Part shown: positions 26,664 through 37,998 of the stretch, piece by piece
Position numbering within the stretch: the stretch's first letter is position 1
Layout of the letters: each line of letters starts with the position of its first letter
Assembly: GCF_003076455.1 (NCBI RefSeq)
Contig: NZ_CP020918.1
Span: forward strand, 3,012,001-3,076,000
Direction: 5' to 3'
Length of the DNA: 64,000 nucleotides
From: Flavobacterium faecale
GTDB taxonomy: Bacteria > Bacteroidota > Bacteroidia > Flavobacteriales > Flavobacteriaceae
Notes under the pieces: generated by a model
The model's input: the letters and a program-made list of their open reading frames with translations, nothing else
The model's database searches: none
What the model was told of the DNA's origin: nothing
Made by a program: the position numbers and the translations under genes

Positions 26664-27602
26664 ATGTCTGCAGAAATTGAAGCAATAATTAACCGCATTC
26701 CCGTAATTCGAAATTTGGTTTCCGTTTTTAAACGGATCAAACTTCCTTGGATGGAAGGGATTAGTTTGTATGATTTACTCGAATTATATGGGTTAGGTCT
26801 TACTTCTGGCGCCTTCTCTAATCGTGCTGGTTCGATAGCATTTAGTTTTTTTATGGCCTTATTTCCGTTTGCGCTGTTTATTTTAAACTTAATTCCGTAT
26901 ATTCCGATAGAAGGTTTTCAGCAAGATTTTCTAGATTTTGTAGCAGATGGAGTACCACCAAATACCTACCACGCTATCGAAAGCATTATCAATGATATTT
27001 TGACCAACAGTCACTCAGGCTTGATTTCGACCGGTTTCTTGTTGTCAATTTTCTTGATGGCCAATGGATTGAATGCTGTTTTGGGTGGTTTTCAAAAATC
27101 AGATCATGTATTGTTGAAGCGCAGTTTTTTACAGCAGTATTTGGTTGCCGTAGGAATGTCACTTTTTTTGTCCTTCCTATTAATATTGACCGTTGCAGTA
27201 ATCGTTGTTTTTGAGGTTGTCATTCAGTTAGAAGCCATACAAGATATTGTCAGTGATAGTATTCCGTTGATTATATTAGGACGTTATATTTTCTTGGTTT
27301 TGATGCTGTTAATCACCACATCGATCTTATTTAAATTTGGTACCAAAGACAAATACAAAGGAGCTTTTATCTCAAGAGCATCCATATTTAGTACGATCTT
27401 GACTATCTTAACCTCTTACTTTTTTGGTATTTGGGTAGTGCATTTTTCAAAATATAACGAGCTTTATGGTTCTATTGGGACTTTATTAATTGTTATGTTT
27501 TATATTTGGATCAACTGTATGATTCTTTTGCTTGGTTTTGAGTTAAATGCTACCATTCATAAAAAAAGAGACCAAAACGATAGCCTTAAGCTCGAAAAAT
27601 AA
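26664..27602 (+). CDS. YihY/BrkB-family inner-membrane protein
   Basis: 312 aa with about six membrane helices after an amphipathic N-terminus. AGSIAFSFFMALFPFALFIL and YGSIGTLLIVMFYIWINCMI are the hallmark YihY/virulence-factor-BrkB stretches. Despite old 'ribonuclease BN' annotations the family is not RNase BN; its function is unknown. It probably shares a transcript with nadC (28-nt gap). Confidence 0.9.
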   Translation: MSAEIEAIINRIPVIRNLVSVFKRIKLPWMEGISLYDLLELYGLGLTSGAFSNRAGSIAFSFFMALFPFALFILNLIPYIPIEGFQQDFLDFVADGVPPNTYHAIESIINDILTNSHSGLISTGFLLSIFLMANGLNAVLGGFQKSDHVLLKRSFLQQYLVAVGMSLFLSFLLILTVAVIVVFEVVIQLEAIQDIVSDSIPLIILGRYIFLVLMLLITTSILFKFGTKDKYKGAFISRASIFSTILTILTSYFFGIWVVHFSKYNELYGSIGTLLIVMFYIWINCMILLLGFELNATIHKKRDQNDSLKLEK

Positions 27603-27662
27603 ACGCATTAATGGGAGGCGAAAATTCCATTACTATTAACTAATTTCAAAAAACAAACAACC

Positions 27663-28088
27663 ATGAAGAAGTCATTATTGACCCTAGTTTTATTATGTGT
27701 AACCTCTGTTTTCTATTCTCAAAGCATTACTGGAAAGTGGAAAACAATTGACGATGAAACGGGCGAAGCAAAATCTATTGTCGAAATTTATGAGCGCTCA
27801 GGAAAAATTTACGGGAAAGTTACAGAGATTCTAGATGCAAAACGAGCAAAAGCACTATGCCAAGATTGTAGCGGTGAAGATGCTAACAAACCGATCTTGG
27901 GTTTGACAATTATTAAAGGACTTAAAAAAGACGGAAAAGAATACAACGGTGGATCTATCTTAGACCCAAAAAGCGGAAAAGTATATCGTTGTTTGATGGA
28001 ATTGACAGACAAAGACAAACTTAAAGTAAGAGGTTATGTTGGTTTTTCATTATTTGGTAGAACACAAGTTTGGTACCGCGTTAATTAG
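27663..28088 (+). CDS. DUF2147 exported protein
   Basis: 141 aa with a signal peptide (cleavage near FYSQS, residue 20). The mature part is GKWKTIDDETGEAKSIVEIY ... CQDCSGEDANKPILGLTII ... LMELTDKDKLKVRGYVG ... TQVWYRV, the usual DUF2147 pattern of a small periplasmic beta-barrel-like fold. Related proteins occur widely in Gram-negatives; the ligand is unknown. It lies between the YihY gene and priA, 24 nt before priA. Confidence 0.88.
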   Translation: MKKSLLTLVLLCVTSVFYSQSITGKWKTIDDETGEAKSIVEIYERSGKIYGKVTEILDAKRAKALCQDCSGEDANKPILGLTIIKGLKKDGKEYNGGSILDPKSGKVYRCLMELTDKDKLKVRGYVGFSLFGRTQVWYRVN

Positions 28089-28112
28089 TTATAAAATATA
28101 ATAAGTATACAA

Positions 28113-30566
28113 ATGTTATTTTTTGTTGAAGTTATCATGCCGCTTTCATTAGCCAAAACCTTTACGTACAGTGTTTCTGAGGCGGAGTATCACTTTATAA
28201 AAAAAGGAATGCGTTTGGCAGTACCTTTTGGAAAAAATAAGATTTATACAGCATTGGTAATTGATACACATCAAAACAGACCAAGTTTATACGAAGCGAA
28301 AGAAATTCATCAAATCTTAGATGAAAAACCAATCGTTAACGAAAAACAAATCGCACACTGGCAGTGGATCGCTACCTATTATATGTGTGCAATTGGTGAT
28401 GTGTATCGTGCCGCAATGCCTTCTGCATTTTTGTTAGAAAGTGAATCCCTGATTATGCAAAAACCAGATGTTTTTGTTGATGAAGCTACACTGACTGACG
28501 AAGAATACCTAGTCTATCAAGCGTTGCAACTGCAATCTTCATTGAAAATTCAGGAAATAAGTGCCATTTTAAACAAAAAAACGGTTTTTCCTGTCATTCA
28601 AAAAATGATAGACAAAAACATTATAATTTTAGAGGAAGAAATACAAGAAAGCTATAAGCCAAAATTGGTGCGGTACATTCGTCTGCATTCCAAGTACGAA
28701 GGCAATGAGGGTTTAAGCCAATTACTTGAGTTTTTGAAAAATGCAGCCAAACAAAAAGAAATTGTTCTGGCTTATTTTCAGTTAAGTGCAGTTGAAAAAA
28801 AACCAATTGCGGTCAAGAAATTAGTTGAAACCGCAAATACGAGTACGGCAATTGTTAAGGCTTTAATCGAAAAAGAAGTTTTTGAAGAATATTACATCCA
28901 AGTTGATAGAGTTCAGTTTAAAGGGAAAGCTTCGGAAGATGCTATAGTTCTAAGCGAGGCACAACAAAATGCCTTTGACACTATTCAGACTAGTTTTGAA
29001 ACCAAAGAGGTGAGTTTGCTGCATGGTGTGACCTCGAGCGGAAAAACAGAGATTTATATTAAATTAATAGAACATTATTTAGAAACTGGTAAACAAGTTT
29101 TGTATTTATTGCCCGAAATAGCACTAAGTACACAGCTAGTAAGTAGACTTCGAACTTATTTTGGTGATAAAGTGGCTGTTTTTAATTCGAAATATAATAA
29201 TAATGAGCGTGTAGAGGTTTGGAATCAAGTCTTGCACCAAGCGGCAAAAGCACAAATTGTTATTGGTTCAAGGTCTTCTTTATTTTTGCCTTTTCAAGAT
29301 TTAGGATTATTGGTGATTGATGAAGAGCACGAGCAAACTTTTAAACAAATGGATCCTGCACCGCGCTATCATGCACGTGATGCGGCTATTGTTTTGGCGC
29401 ACTTTTACAAAGCCAAGGTTTTGTTGGGGTCTGCAACACCAAGTATAGAAACCTATTTTAATGCACAAAATGAAAAATACGGACTAGCTACCATTACTGA
29501 ACGTTTTGGGAAAGTCATGATGCCCGAAATAGAATTGGTTGATATTAAGGACAAATATTTTCGAAAACAAATGTCAGGGCACTTCAGTGATGTTTTAATC
29601 GAAAGGATAACCACTGCAATTTCATTAGGTGAGCAAGTGATTTTATTTCAAAATAGGCGAGGGTATTCACCCTTGTTAGAGTGTATGACATGTGGGCATG
29701 TACCGCAATGCCAGCAATGTGACGTGAGTTTGACCTATCACAAGCACAAAAATCAATTGCGTTGCCATTACTGCGGATATTCAATTGCAAAACCGGTGAG
29801 TTGTCATAATTGTTCTAGTATTGATTTGACGACCAAAGGTTTTGGTACCGAACAAATTCAGCAAGAATTGATTCACCTTTTCCCATCTGCAAAAATTGGG
29901 CGTATGGATCAAGATACCACAAGAGGTAAATTCGGTTTCGAAAAAATTATAGACAGTTTTAAAAATCAAGAAATCGATATTTTGGTAGGAACGCAAATGC
30001 TAGCCAAAGGTCTGGATTTTGAAAATGTGAGTTTGGTAGGAATTATGAATGCCGACAATATGTTATTTCATCCTGATTTTAGAGCATTTGAAAGAAGTTT
30101 CCAGATGATGACGCAAGTAGCAGGACGTGCAGGACGAGCGGCAAAGCAAGGTCGTGTTGTTATTCAGACTTACAATCCTAATCATAATACCATTCAGCAA
30201 GTCACGCGCAATGATTATATAGGTATGTATAAGGAGCAACTGTATGATCGAAAAATCTATTATTATCCTCCTTATTTTCGAATTATAAAACTAACCTTGA
30301 AACAACGAGATTACAACAAGTTGAATGAAGGGGCAAAGTGGTTGCATAGTGTATTGACTCAAAATTTAGCTATTCCGATATTAGGACCTGAAGAACCAGC
30401 GATTAATAGGATTAGAAATGAGTTCATCCGTACGATCTTGATTAAGATTCCGCAAGAATCGTCTATAAATGGCACAAAAAAAACTATTCAAAAAATATTG
30501 AATAGTTTTGATTCTGTACCTCAGTACAAAGCTATAAAAGTGACTGTAAACGTTGATTTTTATTAA
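28113..30566 (+). CDS. priA: Primosomal protein N' (replication restart helicase)
   Basis: An 817-aa SF2 helicase that recognises stalled forks and reloads the replicative helicase. An N-terminal 3' DNA-binding domain is followed by the helicase core with Walker A HGVTSSGKTEIY and the DEEH box (VIDEEHEQTF). A zinc-binding insert is visible in CMTCGHVPQCQQC and CHYCGYSIAKPVSCHNC. Motif VI is QVAGRAGRA. Its 3' end overlaps the convergent LytTR gene by 4 bp. Confidence 0.97.
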   Translation: MLFFVEVIMPLSLAKTFTYSVSEAEYHFIKKGMRLAVPFGKNKIYTALVIDTHQNRPSLYEAKEIHQILDEKPIVNEKQIAHWQWIATYYMCAIGDVYRAAMPSAFLLESESLIMQKPDVFVDEATLTDEEYLVYQALQLQSSLKIQEISAILNKKTVFPVIQKMIDKNIIILEEEIQESYKPKLVRYIRLHSKYEGNEGLSQLLEFLKNAAKQKEIVLAYFQLSAVEKKPIAVKKLVETANTSTAIVKALIEKEVFEEYYIQVDRVQFKGKASEDAIVLSEAQQNAFDTIQTSFETKEVSLLHGVTSSGKTEIYIKLIEHYLETGKQVLYLLPEIALSTQLVSRLRTYFGDKVAVFNSKYNNNERVEVWNQVLHQAAKAQIVIGSRSSLFLPFQDLGLLVIDEEHEQTFKQMDPAPRYHARDAAIVLAHFYKAKVLLGSATPSIETYFNAQNEKYGLATITERFGKVMMPEIELVDIKDKYFRKQMSGHFSDVLIERITTAISLGEQVILFQNRRGYSPLLECMTCGHVPQCQQCDVSLTYHKHKNQLRCHYCGYSIAKPVSCHNCSSIDLTTKGFGTEQIQQELIHLFPSAKIGRMDQDTTRGKFGFEKIIDSFKNQEIDILVGTQMLAKGLDFENVSLVGIMNADNMLFHPDFRAFERSFQMMTQVAGRAGRAAKQGRVVIQTYNPNHNTIQQVTRNDYIGMYKEQLYDRKIYYYPPYFRIIKLTLKQRDYNKLNEGAKWLHSVLTQNLAIPILGPEEPAINRIRNEFIRTILIKIPQESSINGTKKTIQKILNSFDSVPQYKAIKVTVNVDFY

Positions 30567-31258
30567 TCAACTGTTAATGCTCGTACAAGATCTTCTTTCT
30601 TATTTCGGCTCAACGGAATTTTAGTTGGACCAATTTCGGCAAATTTACTGTTGAAACGCTCAACTTTGTCAATGTTCAAAATGTAGGACTTGTGAACTCT
30701 AACAAAACGGTTTCCTGGTAAATCGGCTTCAAAGGCTTTCATGGTCGAAAGAACCAAATGACTATCCTCTTCAGTAACTACACGTACGTAATCACCAAAA
30801 GCTTCTATCCATTTTATTTTATTTGTAAATATTTTTAATTTTTTCAAATTACTTTTGATAAAGATATGTTCACCTTCATCATCTTTATTATCATTTTTAT
30901 AAAGATATTGGTCAACGGCTCTTTTCACAGATGCATTGAAACGTTCAATTGCAATAGGTTTTTGCAAGTAATCGGTGGCATCATAATCAAAAGCTTTCAT
31001 AGCATATTCTGCTTTTGATGTAACAAATATGATTTGTGGTTTAGTCTTTAGACCATCCAAAAAATCAAATCCGCTGATCACAGGCATCTCTATATCTAGA
31101 AATATAAGGTCAACATTATGTATCGACATGCAGCTTTTGGCTTCAATCGCGTTAGAAAAATCACCAACCAAGGTTAGGTTAGTGTGATTATTTACTAACT
31201 TTGCAATTATCATCCGCTGTATCGAACTATCATCTACAACTACGCAATTAAGTTTCAT
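30563..31258 (-). CDS. LytTR-family response regulator
   Basis: 231 aa: receiver domain (1-120) with acidic pocket DD at 9-10, phospho-acceptor D55 in LIFLDIEMP and the K of LQKPI; then a LytTR DNA-binding domain (about 130-231) with IKWIEAFGDYVRV and RFVRVHKSYILNI. In Bacteroidota such regulators usually pair with membrane histidine kinases of the LytS/YehU type, but none is adjacent, so it is an orphan here. It overlaps the priA stop by 4 bp on the opposite strand. Confidence 0.95.
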   Translation of the reverse strand: MKLNCVVVDDSSIQRMIIAKLVNNHTNLTLVGDFSNAIEAKSCMSIHNVDLIFLDIEMPVISGFDFLDGLKTKPQIIFVTSKAEYAMKAFDYDATDYLQKPIAIERFNASVKRAVDQYLYKNDNKDDEGEHIFIKSNLKKLKIFTNKIKWIEAFGDYVRVVTEEDSHLVLSTMKAFEADLPGNRFVRVHKSYILNIDKVERFNSKFAEIGPTKIPLSRNKKEDLVRALTVD

Positions 31259-31385
31259 ATTTATTGTCTTTAAGATTTGGTTTTGTAAAAATAATACGTT
31301 TTTTTCGATAAAACTAATTTTTCATCGATTATTTTAGTCGTTAAACGTCAAAACGTGTATTTGGACGAATTTTTAATATTTAGGG

Positions 31386-31415
31386 TTGCGAAATTAAAAA
31401 ATTTAAGTACTTTTG
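31386..31415 (+). promoter_or_regulatory. Bacteroidota promoter of the rpsF-rpsR-rplI operon
   Basis: -33 TTG (31386-31388) and -7 TACTTTTG (31408-31415) are separated by exactly 19 bp, matching the sigma-ABfr type consensus. Transcription should begin near 31420, leaving a ~25-nt leader before rpsF. Confidence 0.8.
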
Positions 31416-31443
31416 CATCCAAATTAATAAAAACATATATTAT

Positions 31444-31785
31444 ATGAATCATTATGAAACTGTTTTCATTTTAAATCCCGTTTTATCTGATGTTCAGGTA
31501 AAGGAAACAGTAAGCAAATTTGAAGATTTTCTTACTACCAGAGGGGCTACTTTTGTATCAAAAGAAGACTGGGGTCTTAAAAAAATGGCTTACGAAATTC
31601 AAAACAAGAAAAGTGGTTTTTACCATTTGTTCGAATTCAATGTTACTCCAGAAGTGTTAATCGCTTTTGAAACTGAATTTAGACGTGACGAAAGAGTTAT
31701 GCGTTTTTTAACTGTTAGTCTTGACAAACATGCTATCTCTTGGGCTGAAAGAAGAAGAGCAAAACTTAAATCTCAAAAAGCTTAA
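31444..31785 (+). CDS. rpsF: 30S ribosomal protein S6 (bS6)
   Basis: 113 aa, beginning [20 protein letters not shown] with the S6 ferredoxin-like fold; [20 protein letters not shown] is the conserved beta-strand pair region. It binds S18 in the small-subunit platform. It is the first gene of the operon, 5 nt before rpsR. Confidence 0.98.
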   Translation: MNHYETVFILNPVLSDVQVKETVSKFEDFLTTRGATFVSKEDWGLKKMAYEIQNKKSGFYHLFEFNVTPEVLIAFETEFRRDERVMRFLTVSLDKHAISWAERRRAKLKSQKA

Positions 31786-31790
31786 TTATC

Positions 31791-32087
31791 ATGGCAACAT
31801 TACAACAATCTGCTTCAGGAAAAAAAGACGGAGATATTAGATATCTTACTCCTTTAAACATAGAAACTAACAAACAAAAGAAATACTGTCGTTTCAAAAA
31901 ATCTGGTATCAAGTATATCGATTATAAAGATGCTGATTTCTTATTGAAATTTGTTAATGAGCAAGGAAAAATTCTTCCTCGTCGTTTAACAGGAACATCA
32001 TTGAAATACCAAAGAAAAGTGTCTGTAGCTGTTAAGCGTGCACGTCACTTAGCTTTAATGCCATACGTGGCCGATTTACTTAAATAA
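31791..32087 (+). CDS. rpsR: 30S ribosomal protein S18 (bS18)
   Basis: 98 aa; family core [20 protein letters not shown] then [20 protein letters not shown] and [20 protein letters not shown] C-terminus. It has a ~20-residue N-terminal extension, as in other Bacteroidota. It pairs with S6 encoded just upstream. Confidence 0.98.
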   Translation: MATLQQSASGKKDGDIRYLTPLNIETNKQKKYCRFKKSGIKYIDYKDADFLLKFVNEQGKILPRRLTGTSLKYQRKVSVAVKRARHLALMPYVADLLK

Positions 32088-32107
32088 TATTAATAATATA
32101 AGTTGTT

Positions 32108-32127
32108 GTCCCGATTACAATCGGGAC
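32108..32127 (+). promoter_or_regulatory. Perfect inverted repeat between rpsR and rplI
   Basis: GTCCCGATT and AATCGGGAC flank the dinucleotide AC; in RNA this would be a 7-bp stem with a 6-nt loop. It lies inside the S6-S18-L9 operon, 26 nt before the rplI start, with no U tract, so it could be a processing site, pausing site or a copy of the mini-palindrome seen elsewhere in the window. Confidence 0.55.
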
Positions 32128-32153
32128 TAACTTCTATAATAAAGGACAACAAC

Positions 32154-32591
32154 ATGGAACTTATTTTAAGACAAGACGTTCAGAACTTAGGATTTAAAGA
32201 CGATGTAGTAAACGTGAAAAACGGATACGGTCGTAACTACTTAATCCCACAAGGATTTGCTCATTTAGCAACTTCTTCTGCGAAAAAAGTATTAGCTGAA
32301 AACCTAAAACAAAGAGCACACAAAGAAGCTAAAGTAGTTGCTGATGCGCAAGCAGTAGCAGAAGCTATCAAAGCTATCGAAATTAAAATTTCTGCAAAAG
32401 CAGGTGGAGAAAAATTATTCGGTTCAATCACGAATATTGATATCGCTGCAGCTTTAGCAAAAGGTGGTCAAGAAATTGATAGAAAATTCATCACTAGTGG
32501 TATCGTTAAACGTACTGGTAAATACAACGCAAGCGTTCGTTTACACAGAGATGTAATCGTAGACTTACCATACGAAATCATTGCTGAATAA
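32154..32591 (+). CDS. rplI: 50S ribosomal protein L9 (bL9)
   Basis: 145 aa from the ATG at 32154 (MELILRQDVQNLGFKDDVVN); a longer frame from 32103 runs through the inverted repeat and is rejected. The N-terminal rRNA-binding domain, GYGRNYLIPQGFAHLATSSA, and long connecting helix are typical. It is the last gene of the operon, followed by a terminator. Confidence 0.98.
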   Translation: MELILRQDVQNLGFKDDVVNVKNGYGRNYLIPQGFAHLATSSAKKVLAENLKQRAHKEAKVVADAQAVAEAIKAIEIKISAKAGGEKLFGSITNIDIAAALAKGGQEIDRKFITSGIVKRTGKYNASVRLHRDVIVDLPYEIIAE

Positions 32592-32614
32592 TTTTTTATT
32601 TGCAATACAATATA

Positions 32615-32645
32615 AAATCCCGATGAGAATCGGGATTTTTTTTTA
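32615..32645 (+). terminator. Intrinsic terminator of the rpsF-rpsR-rplI operon
   Basis: AAATCCCGAT pairs with ATCGGGATTT around a GAGA tetraloop, followed directly by a long T run. Confidence 0.9.
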
Positions 32646-32698
32646 ATATTAAGCGTCGCTTTTAGGTGCTTATTTAGAATCGTCAATTTGAATTTGAG

Positions 32699-32739
32699 AT
32701 TTTAATCCTAAATTCTAAATCAAAAATCCTAAATCAAAA
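32699..32739. repeat. CTAAATCAAAAATC-type A-rich tandem tract
   Basis: Degenerate units ATCCTAAATTCTAAATC and AAAAATCCTAAATC run up to the base before the ATG at 32740. It is non-coding. Confidence 0.55.
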
Positions 32740-33213
32740 ATGAAATACGCAAGATTAACCAAAGAACAATTTGAAGAGTTAACACAAGAATTTACTAATT
32801 TTCTAGCTTCGCAGTCTATTGATAAAGGAGAATGGGATGCAATTAAGGCCAATAAACCTGAAGTTGCAGAGCAAGAGCTAGACGTTTTTTCAGATTTAAT
32901 TTGGGAAGGTGTTCTTGTAAAAGCAGAATATTTAGAGCATTTTTCTAAAAATCATATTTTCTTGTTTCAAACTTTTGATACGTACATCAATTCTATCGTT
33001 TTAAAATCACTAGTTCCAGAAGTTGATTTTTTGACTAATGAAGGATTGCAATGGTTAAGTGATAATATGTTCACGGATACTATTGAAATGAAAGTAGGTA
33101 AAAAAGAATTCTCAGACGAGCGCAATGCTTCTTTGTTTGCACTCATTCAGCAAGGTGCGTTTTTGAGCGACGGACAATTATATAAACAAATTAATACGAT
33201 TATTGAATCGTAG
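32740..33213 (+). CDS. Conserved hypothetical protein, DUF6495-like
   Basis: 157 aa, acidic, soluble, with no signal peptide or membrane segment. MKYARLTKEQFEELTQEFTN then PEVAEQELDVFSDLIWEGVL resembles proteins I remember as DUF6495, restricted to Flavobacteriia and relatives. Function unknown. It lies between the ribosomal operon terminator and ligA, with an A-rich tract immediately before its start. Confidence 0.75.
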   Translation: MKYARLTKEQFEELTQEFTNFLASQSIDKGEWDAIKANKPEVAEQELDVFSDLIWEGVLVKAEYLEHFSKNHIFLFQTFDTYINSIVLKSLVPEVDFLTNEGLQWLSDNMFTDTIEMKVGKKEFSDERNASLFALIQQGAFLSDGQLYKQINTIIES

Positions 33214-33310
33214 TTAAAATTTTTTCTCCTGATCATTAATTAAATTTAGGAAGTCAGGAACCATAAATTATTTCATTAGGAAAAAGTATATTTTTAATGT
33301 GGGTTTCTTT

Positions 33311-35364
<2,054 letters not shown>

Positions 35365-35457
35365 GGTGTGGCAAAATGTTAACTGCAGTTAAATGCAAAG
35401 AATACAAAATAGTTAGTGAACTTCGTGTAGTTTTGAATTGTTCTTTAATTTGTTATA

Positions 35458-36033
35458 ATGCAGAAAAAAATTGATGCAAAAATGAAATTTATTCCAATAA
35501 TAGTTAAACTGAAAAATGCTAAAGAAGTAAAAATTAGGAGCGCCGAAATTTCTGATGCTGAAAACTTATTGAAAACTATAAAAAATTATATAGTTGACAG
35601 TGAATTTATTCCGAAACTTTTTGAAGAAATAAAACTTACTATTCAACAAGAAGAAGATTTGATAAATTCATTTATCCAAAAAGAAAACTCTTTGTTATTA
35701 GTTGCCGAATATGATAATGAAATTATTGGAAATATTGATATTACAGGAAGTTCTAGAATAATTAAGCAACATACTGGAGTTATTGGAATGGGCATGTTAA
35801 AAGAATGGAGAAATTCAGGCTTAGGAACTGAACTAATGAAACATTCAATTAATTGGGCAAAAGAAAATCCAATGTTAGAGATTTTATGGCTTCAAATTTA
35901 TTGTGAAAATGAATTAGGATTAAGTTTATATCGAAAAATGAACTTTATAGACAATGGAATAATTAAAAATTACTTTAAACTCAATGGAAAGTACTATGAT
36001 AATTTAACAATGAGTTTATCGTTAAAGAAATAA
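35458..36033 (+). CDS. GNAT-family N-acetyltransferase (RimJ/RimL-like)
   Basis: 191 aa with an N-terminal extension, then KEVKIRSAEISDAENLLKTI and the acetyl-CoA loop GMLKEWRNSGLGTELMKHSI (glycine pattern N-S-G-L-G-T), followed by NELGLSLYRKMNFIDNG. Substrate unknown. It is AT-rich compared with ligA and is followed by a small membrane protein and repeats, so this stretch may be accessory. The start at codon 1 or 9 is uncertain. Confidence 0.88.
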   Translation: MQKKIDAKMKFIPIIVKLKNAKEVKIRSAEISDAENLLKTIKNYIVDSEFIPKLFEEIKLTIQQEEDLINSFIQKENSLLLVAEYDNEIIGNIDITGSSRIIKQHTGVIGMGMLKEWRNSGLGTELMKHSINWAKENPMLEILWLQIYCENELGLSLYRKMNFIDNGIIKNYFKLNGKYYDNLTMSLSLKK

Positions 36034-36237
36034 GACCGAGCGCTCAAAATTGGTTTGTAAAATTGGTGAAATATGTGGTAAATTCACGTTTATCTTTTTT
36101 AAGAAATTTTATCTTATTGAAAATAATCGGCTACGAAGTTCGCAATCTCGCGGAGCCTCGAAATGCTATTAATAATATGTACGGAAACATGGAAATTTAA
36201 ACATCAATAGATTATTTTTTAGTAATAAATAGAAAAT

Positions 36238-36672
36238 ATGAATTTTATAAAATCTACACTTAAATTTTCAATACTCGGTTTTTTAATCCCAGGAATTACA
36301 GCAATTTTTCTACTAGGAATACAAATGTTTCTAAGTGCTTTGGGAATAGAATGCACTACATCGTGGAAAATAATTTGGACTGTAACAATAATTTCAGGAA
36401 TAAGCTTGCCATTTATTTTTGGTAATTACATTACAAATATTACTGATGAAAAATTAAAAACCTTAAAGTTGAAATATAAAATTTTCTGTTTGATCGAATA
36501 TATTTGTATTCAAGCAAGTTTTGGGTGTTATTTTTCAAGCAGTAATACTTTATGTTATGTCAGCGACGGACAAAATGGACTTGAATTAGTCTTCACAGCA
36601 TGGTTAGCAATACCAATTTTAATAATTTTAAGTTTTATATTTAAAGAAACAATTAGTTATGCAGAAGAATAA
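36238..36672 (+). CDS. Small membrane protein, unknown function
   Basis: 144 aa with four predicted hydrophobic segments (about 10-33, 45-65, 82-100, 118-138). There is no lipobox or conserved motif I recognise; several cysteines sit in or near the third segment. Low G+C. Flanked by repeat-containing gaps, with no obvious operon partner. The start ATG follows an AT-rich leader without a clear promoter box. Confidence 0.6.
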   Translation: MNFIKSTLKFSILGFLIPGITAIFLLGIQMFLSALGIECTTSWKIIWTVTIISGISLPFIFGNYITNITDEKLKTLKLKYKIFCLIEYICIQASFGCYFSSSNTLCYVSDGQNGLELVFTAWLAIPILIILSFIFKETISYAEE

Positions 36673-36900
36673 CCCAGTAAGTAGAACTACTGATAAAATT
36701 AATTAGTTTATATTTAGGTATTTAGCTTAGTTTAAAGATAGTTTTGTACTTGCGAAATCTGAAAAATCTACAATACTGCTCATTCTTAAGCTTAAACTTC
36801 ATGTAGCGCCAAGACAATACTCCAAATAATATAGCAACTATTATTTGAAGTTTCTTTTGTGGTTAAAAAATGTAATTATAAAAATAATTCGCTGTCAATT

Positions 36901-37019
36901 AGCCCAGATTGAGGCGGTATCCTCTTGCTCCCAATTCCGAAGCTTCGGGATTGGGAGTAAGAGATTGAGCCGAAAGCGGGTGGGATCTTGAAATAAAACG
37001 GGTTGTTCTGCTTCTAATA
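36901..37019 (-). repeat. Dispersed palindromic repeat, copy 2 of 3 (inverted orientation)
   Basis: Read on the minus strand it contains GCTCAATCTCTTACTCCC ... GGGAGCAAGAGGATACCGCC, aligning with the flanks of the copies at 1531 and 42391. The stem (CTCCCAAT/ATTGGGAG) differs from both, and its loop is the mini-palindrome CCGAAGCTTCGG. It occupies most of the 421-nt gap 36673-37093; the rest is AT-rich and unremarkable. Confidence 0.75.
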
Positions 37020-37064
37020 ACTAAAATGAACGGTTAAGAAAGGGCTTCCTATTTTCAAACTTCG

Positions 37065-37072
37065 TACCTTTG
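37065..37072 (+). promoter_or_regulatory. -7 element TACCTTTG upstream of the CvfB-like gene
   Basis: A perfect TAnnTTTG match 21 nt before the ATG at 37094. No clear -33 TTG. Confidence 0.5.
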
Positions 37073-37093
37073 CGACTTAGAAAATTAGAAGAA

Positions 37094-37954
37094 ATGATTA
37101 AAATAGGAAAATATAACGCGCTAAAGATTTTGCGTGATACACAAGTTGGTTTGTTTTTGGGAGATCCAGAGAAAGATCCAGAAGGTGTTCATGATGTGCT
37201 TTTGCCTAATAAATATGTGCCCAATGTTTTTGAAATTGGGGAAGAGTTGATTGTTTTTGTATACTTGGATCACGAACAACGTCCTGTTGCAACGACACTT
37301 GAACCTTATATTTTGTTGAATGAATTTGCGCTTTTGCGTGTGAATTATACCAATCAAGTCGGTGCCTTCATGGACTGGGGAATGGAGAAAGATATCTTGG
37401 TTCCGTTCAAAGAACAAGCACGTCCGATGGAAAAAGGAAAGCGCTACTTGGTGTATTTGTATATGGATGAGAAAACAAATCGCTTGGTTGCTTCGAGTAA
37501 AACAAATCAGTTTTTGAAAAACGAGGAGTTAACTGTTGAAAAAGGAGAAGAAGTTGATTTGATTGTATCGCATATTACCGAAATTGGTATTAATGTGATT
37601 ATCAATGAACAACACAAAGGTTTGTTGTATAAAGATGAAGTATATGATGATGCTATACGTACGGGTGATCGTATGCGAGGCTTTATTAAAAACATTCGTC
37701 CTGACAACAAAATTGATGTTGCATTGCAGGAGCAAGGGTACGCAAGCGTGGAACCAAATGCCGAATTGATTTTGAATGAATTGAGAGCTAGCCGAGGTTT
37801 CTTACGTTTAAATGACAAATCGCATCCAGAAGATATTAAGACGGTCTTGAAAATGAGTAAAAAGATTTTTAAGAAAGCGATTGGTGCTTTGTATAGAGAG
37901 AAGTTAATCGAAATTAAAGAGGACGGTATTTATTTAATAGAAGCGCCTTTATAG
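37094..37954 (+). CDS. CvfB-like S1 RNA-binding protein
   Basis: 286 aa from the ATG at 37094; the frame opening at TTG 37070 overlaps the -7 box and is rejected. It has tandem S1-type OB folds (NQVGAFMDWGMEKDILVPF; DLIVSHITEIGINVIINEQH) and a C-terminal winged helix (LKMSKKIFKKAIGALYREKL). This architecture matches CvfB/YitL, first known as a virulence regulator that binds RNA. The target RNAs here are unknown. It is monocistronic, with a strong terminator. Confidence 0.9.
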   Translation: MIKIGKYNALKILRDTQVGLFLGDPEKDPEGVHDVLLPNKYVPNVFEIGEELIVFVYLDHEQRPVATTLEPYILLNEFALLRVNYTNQVGAFMDWGMEKDILVPFKEQARPMEKGKRYLVYLYMDEKTNRLVASSKTNQFLKNEELTVEKGEEVDLIVSHITEIGINVIINEQHKGLLYKDEVYDDAIRTGDRMRGFIKNIRPDNKIDVALQEQGYASVEPNAELILNELRASRGFLRLNDKSHPEDIKTVLKMSKKIFKKAIGALYREKLIEIKEDGIYLIEAPL

Positions 37955-37965
37955 TATAAAAAAAG

Positions 37966-37998
37966 AAAGACTAATCGAATGTGATTAGTCTTTCTCTT
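37966..37998 (+). terminator. Intrinsic terminator of the CvfB-like gene
   Basis: AGAAAGACTAATC pairs perfectly with GATTAGTCTTTCT around a 6-nt loop, followed by CTTATTTTA. Confidence 0.8.

Noticed and set aside
36125..36170. Hairpin GGCTACGAAGTTCG...GGAGCC as a fourth palindrome copy
   Set aside because: Lacks the AATCTCTT and AGAGGAT flanks that define the family; may be a remnant but cannot be supported.
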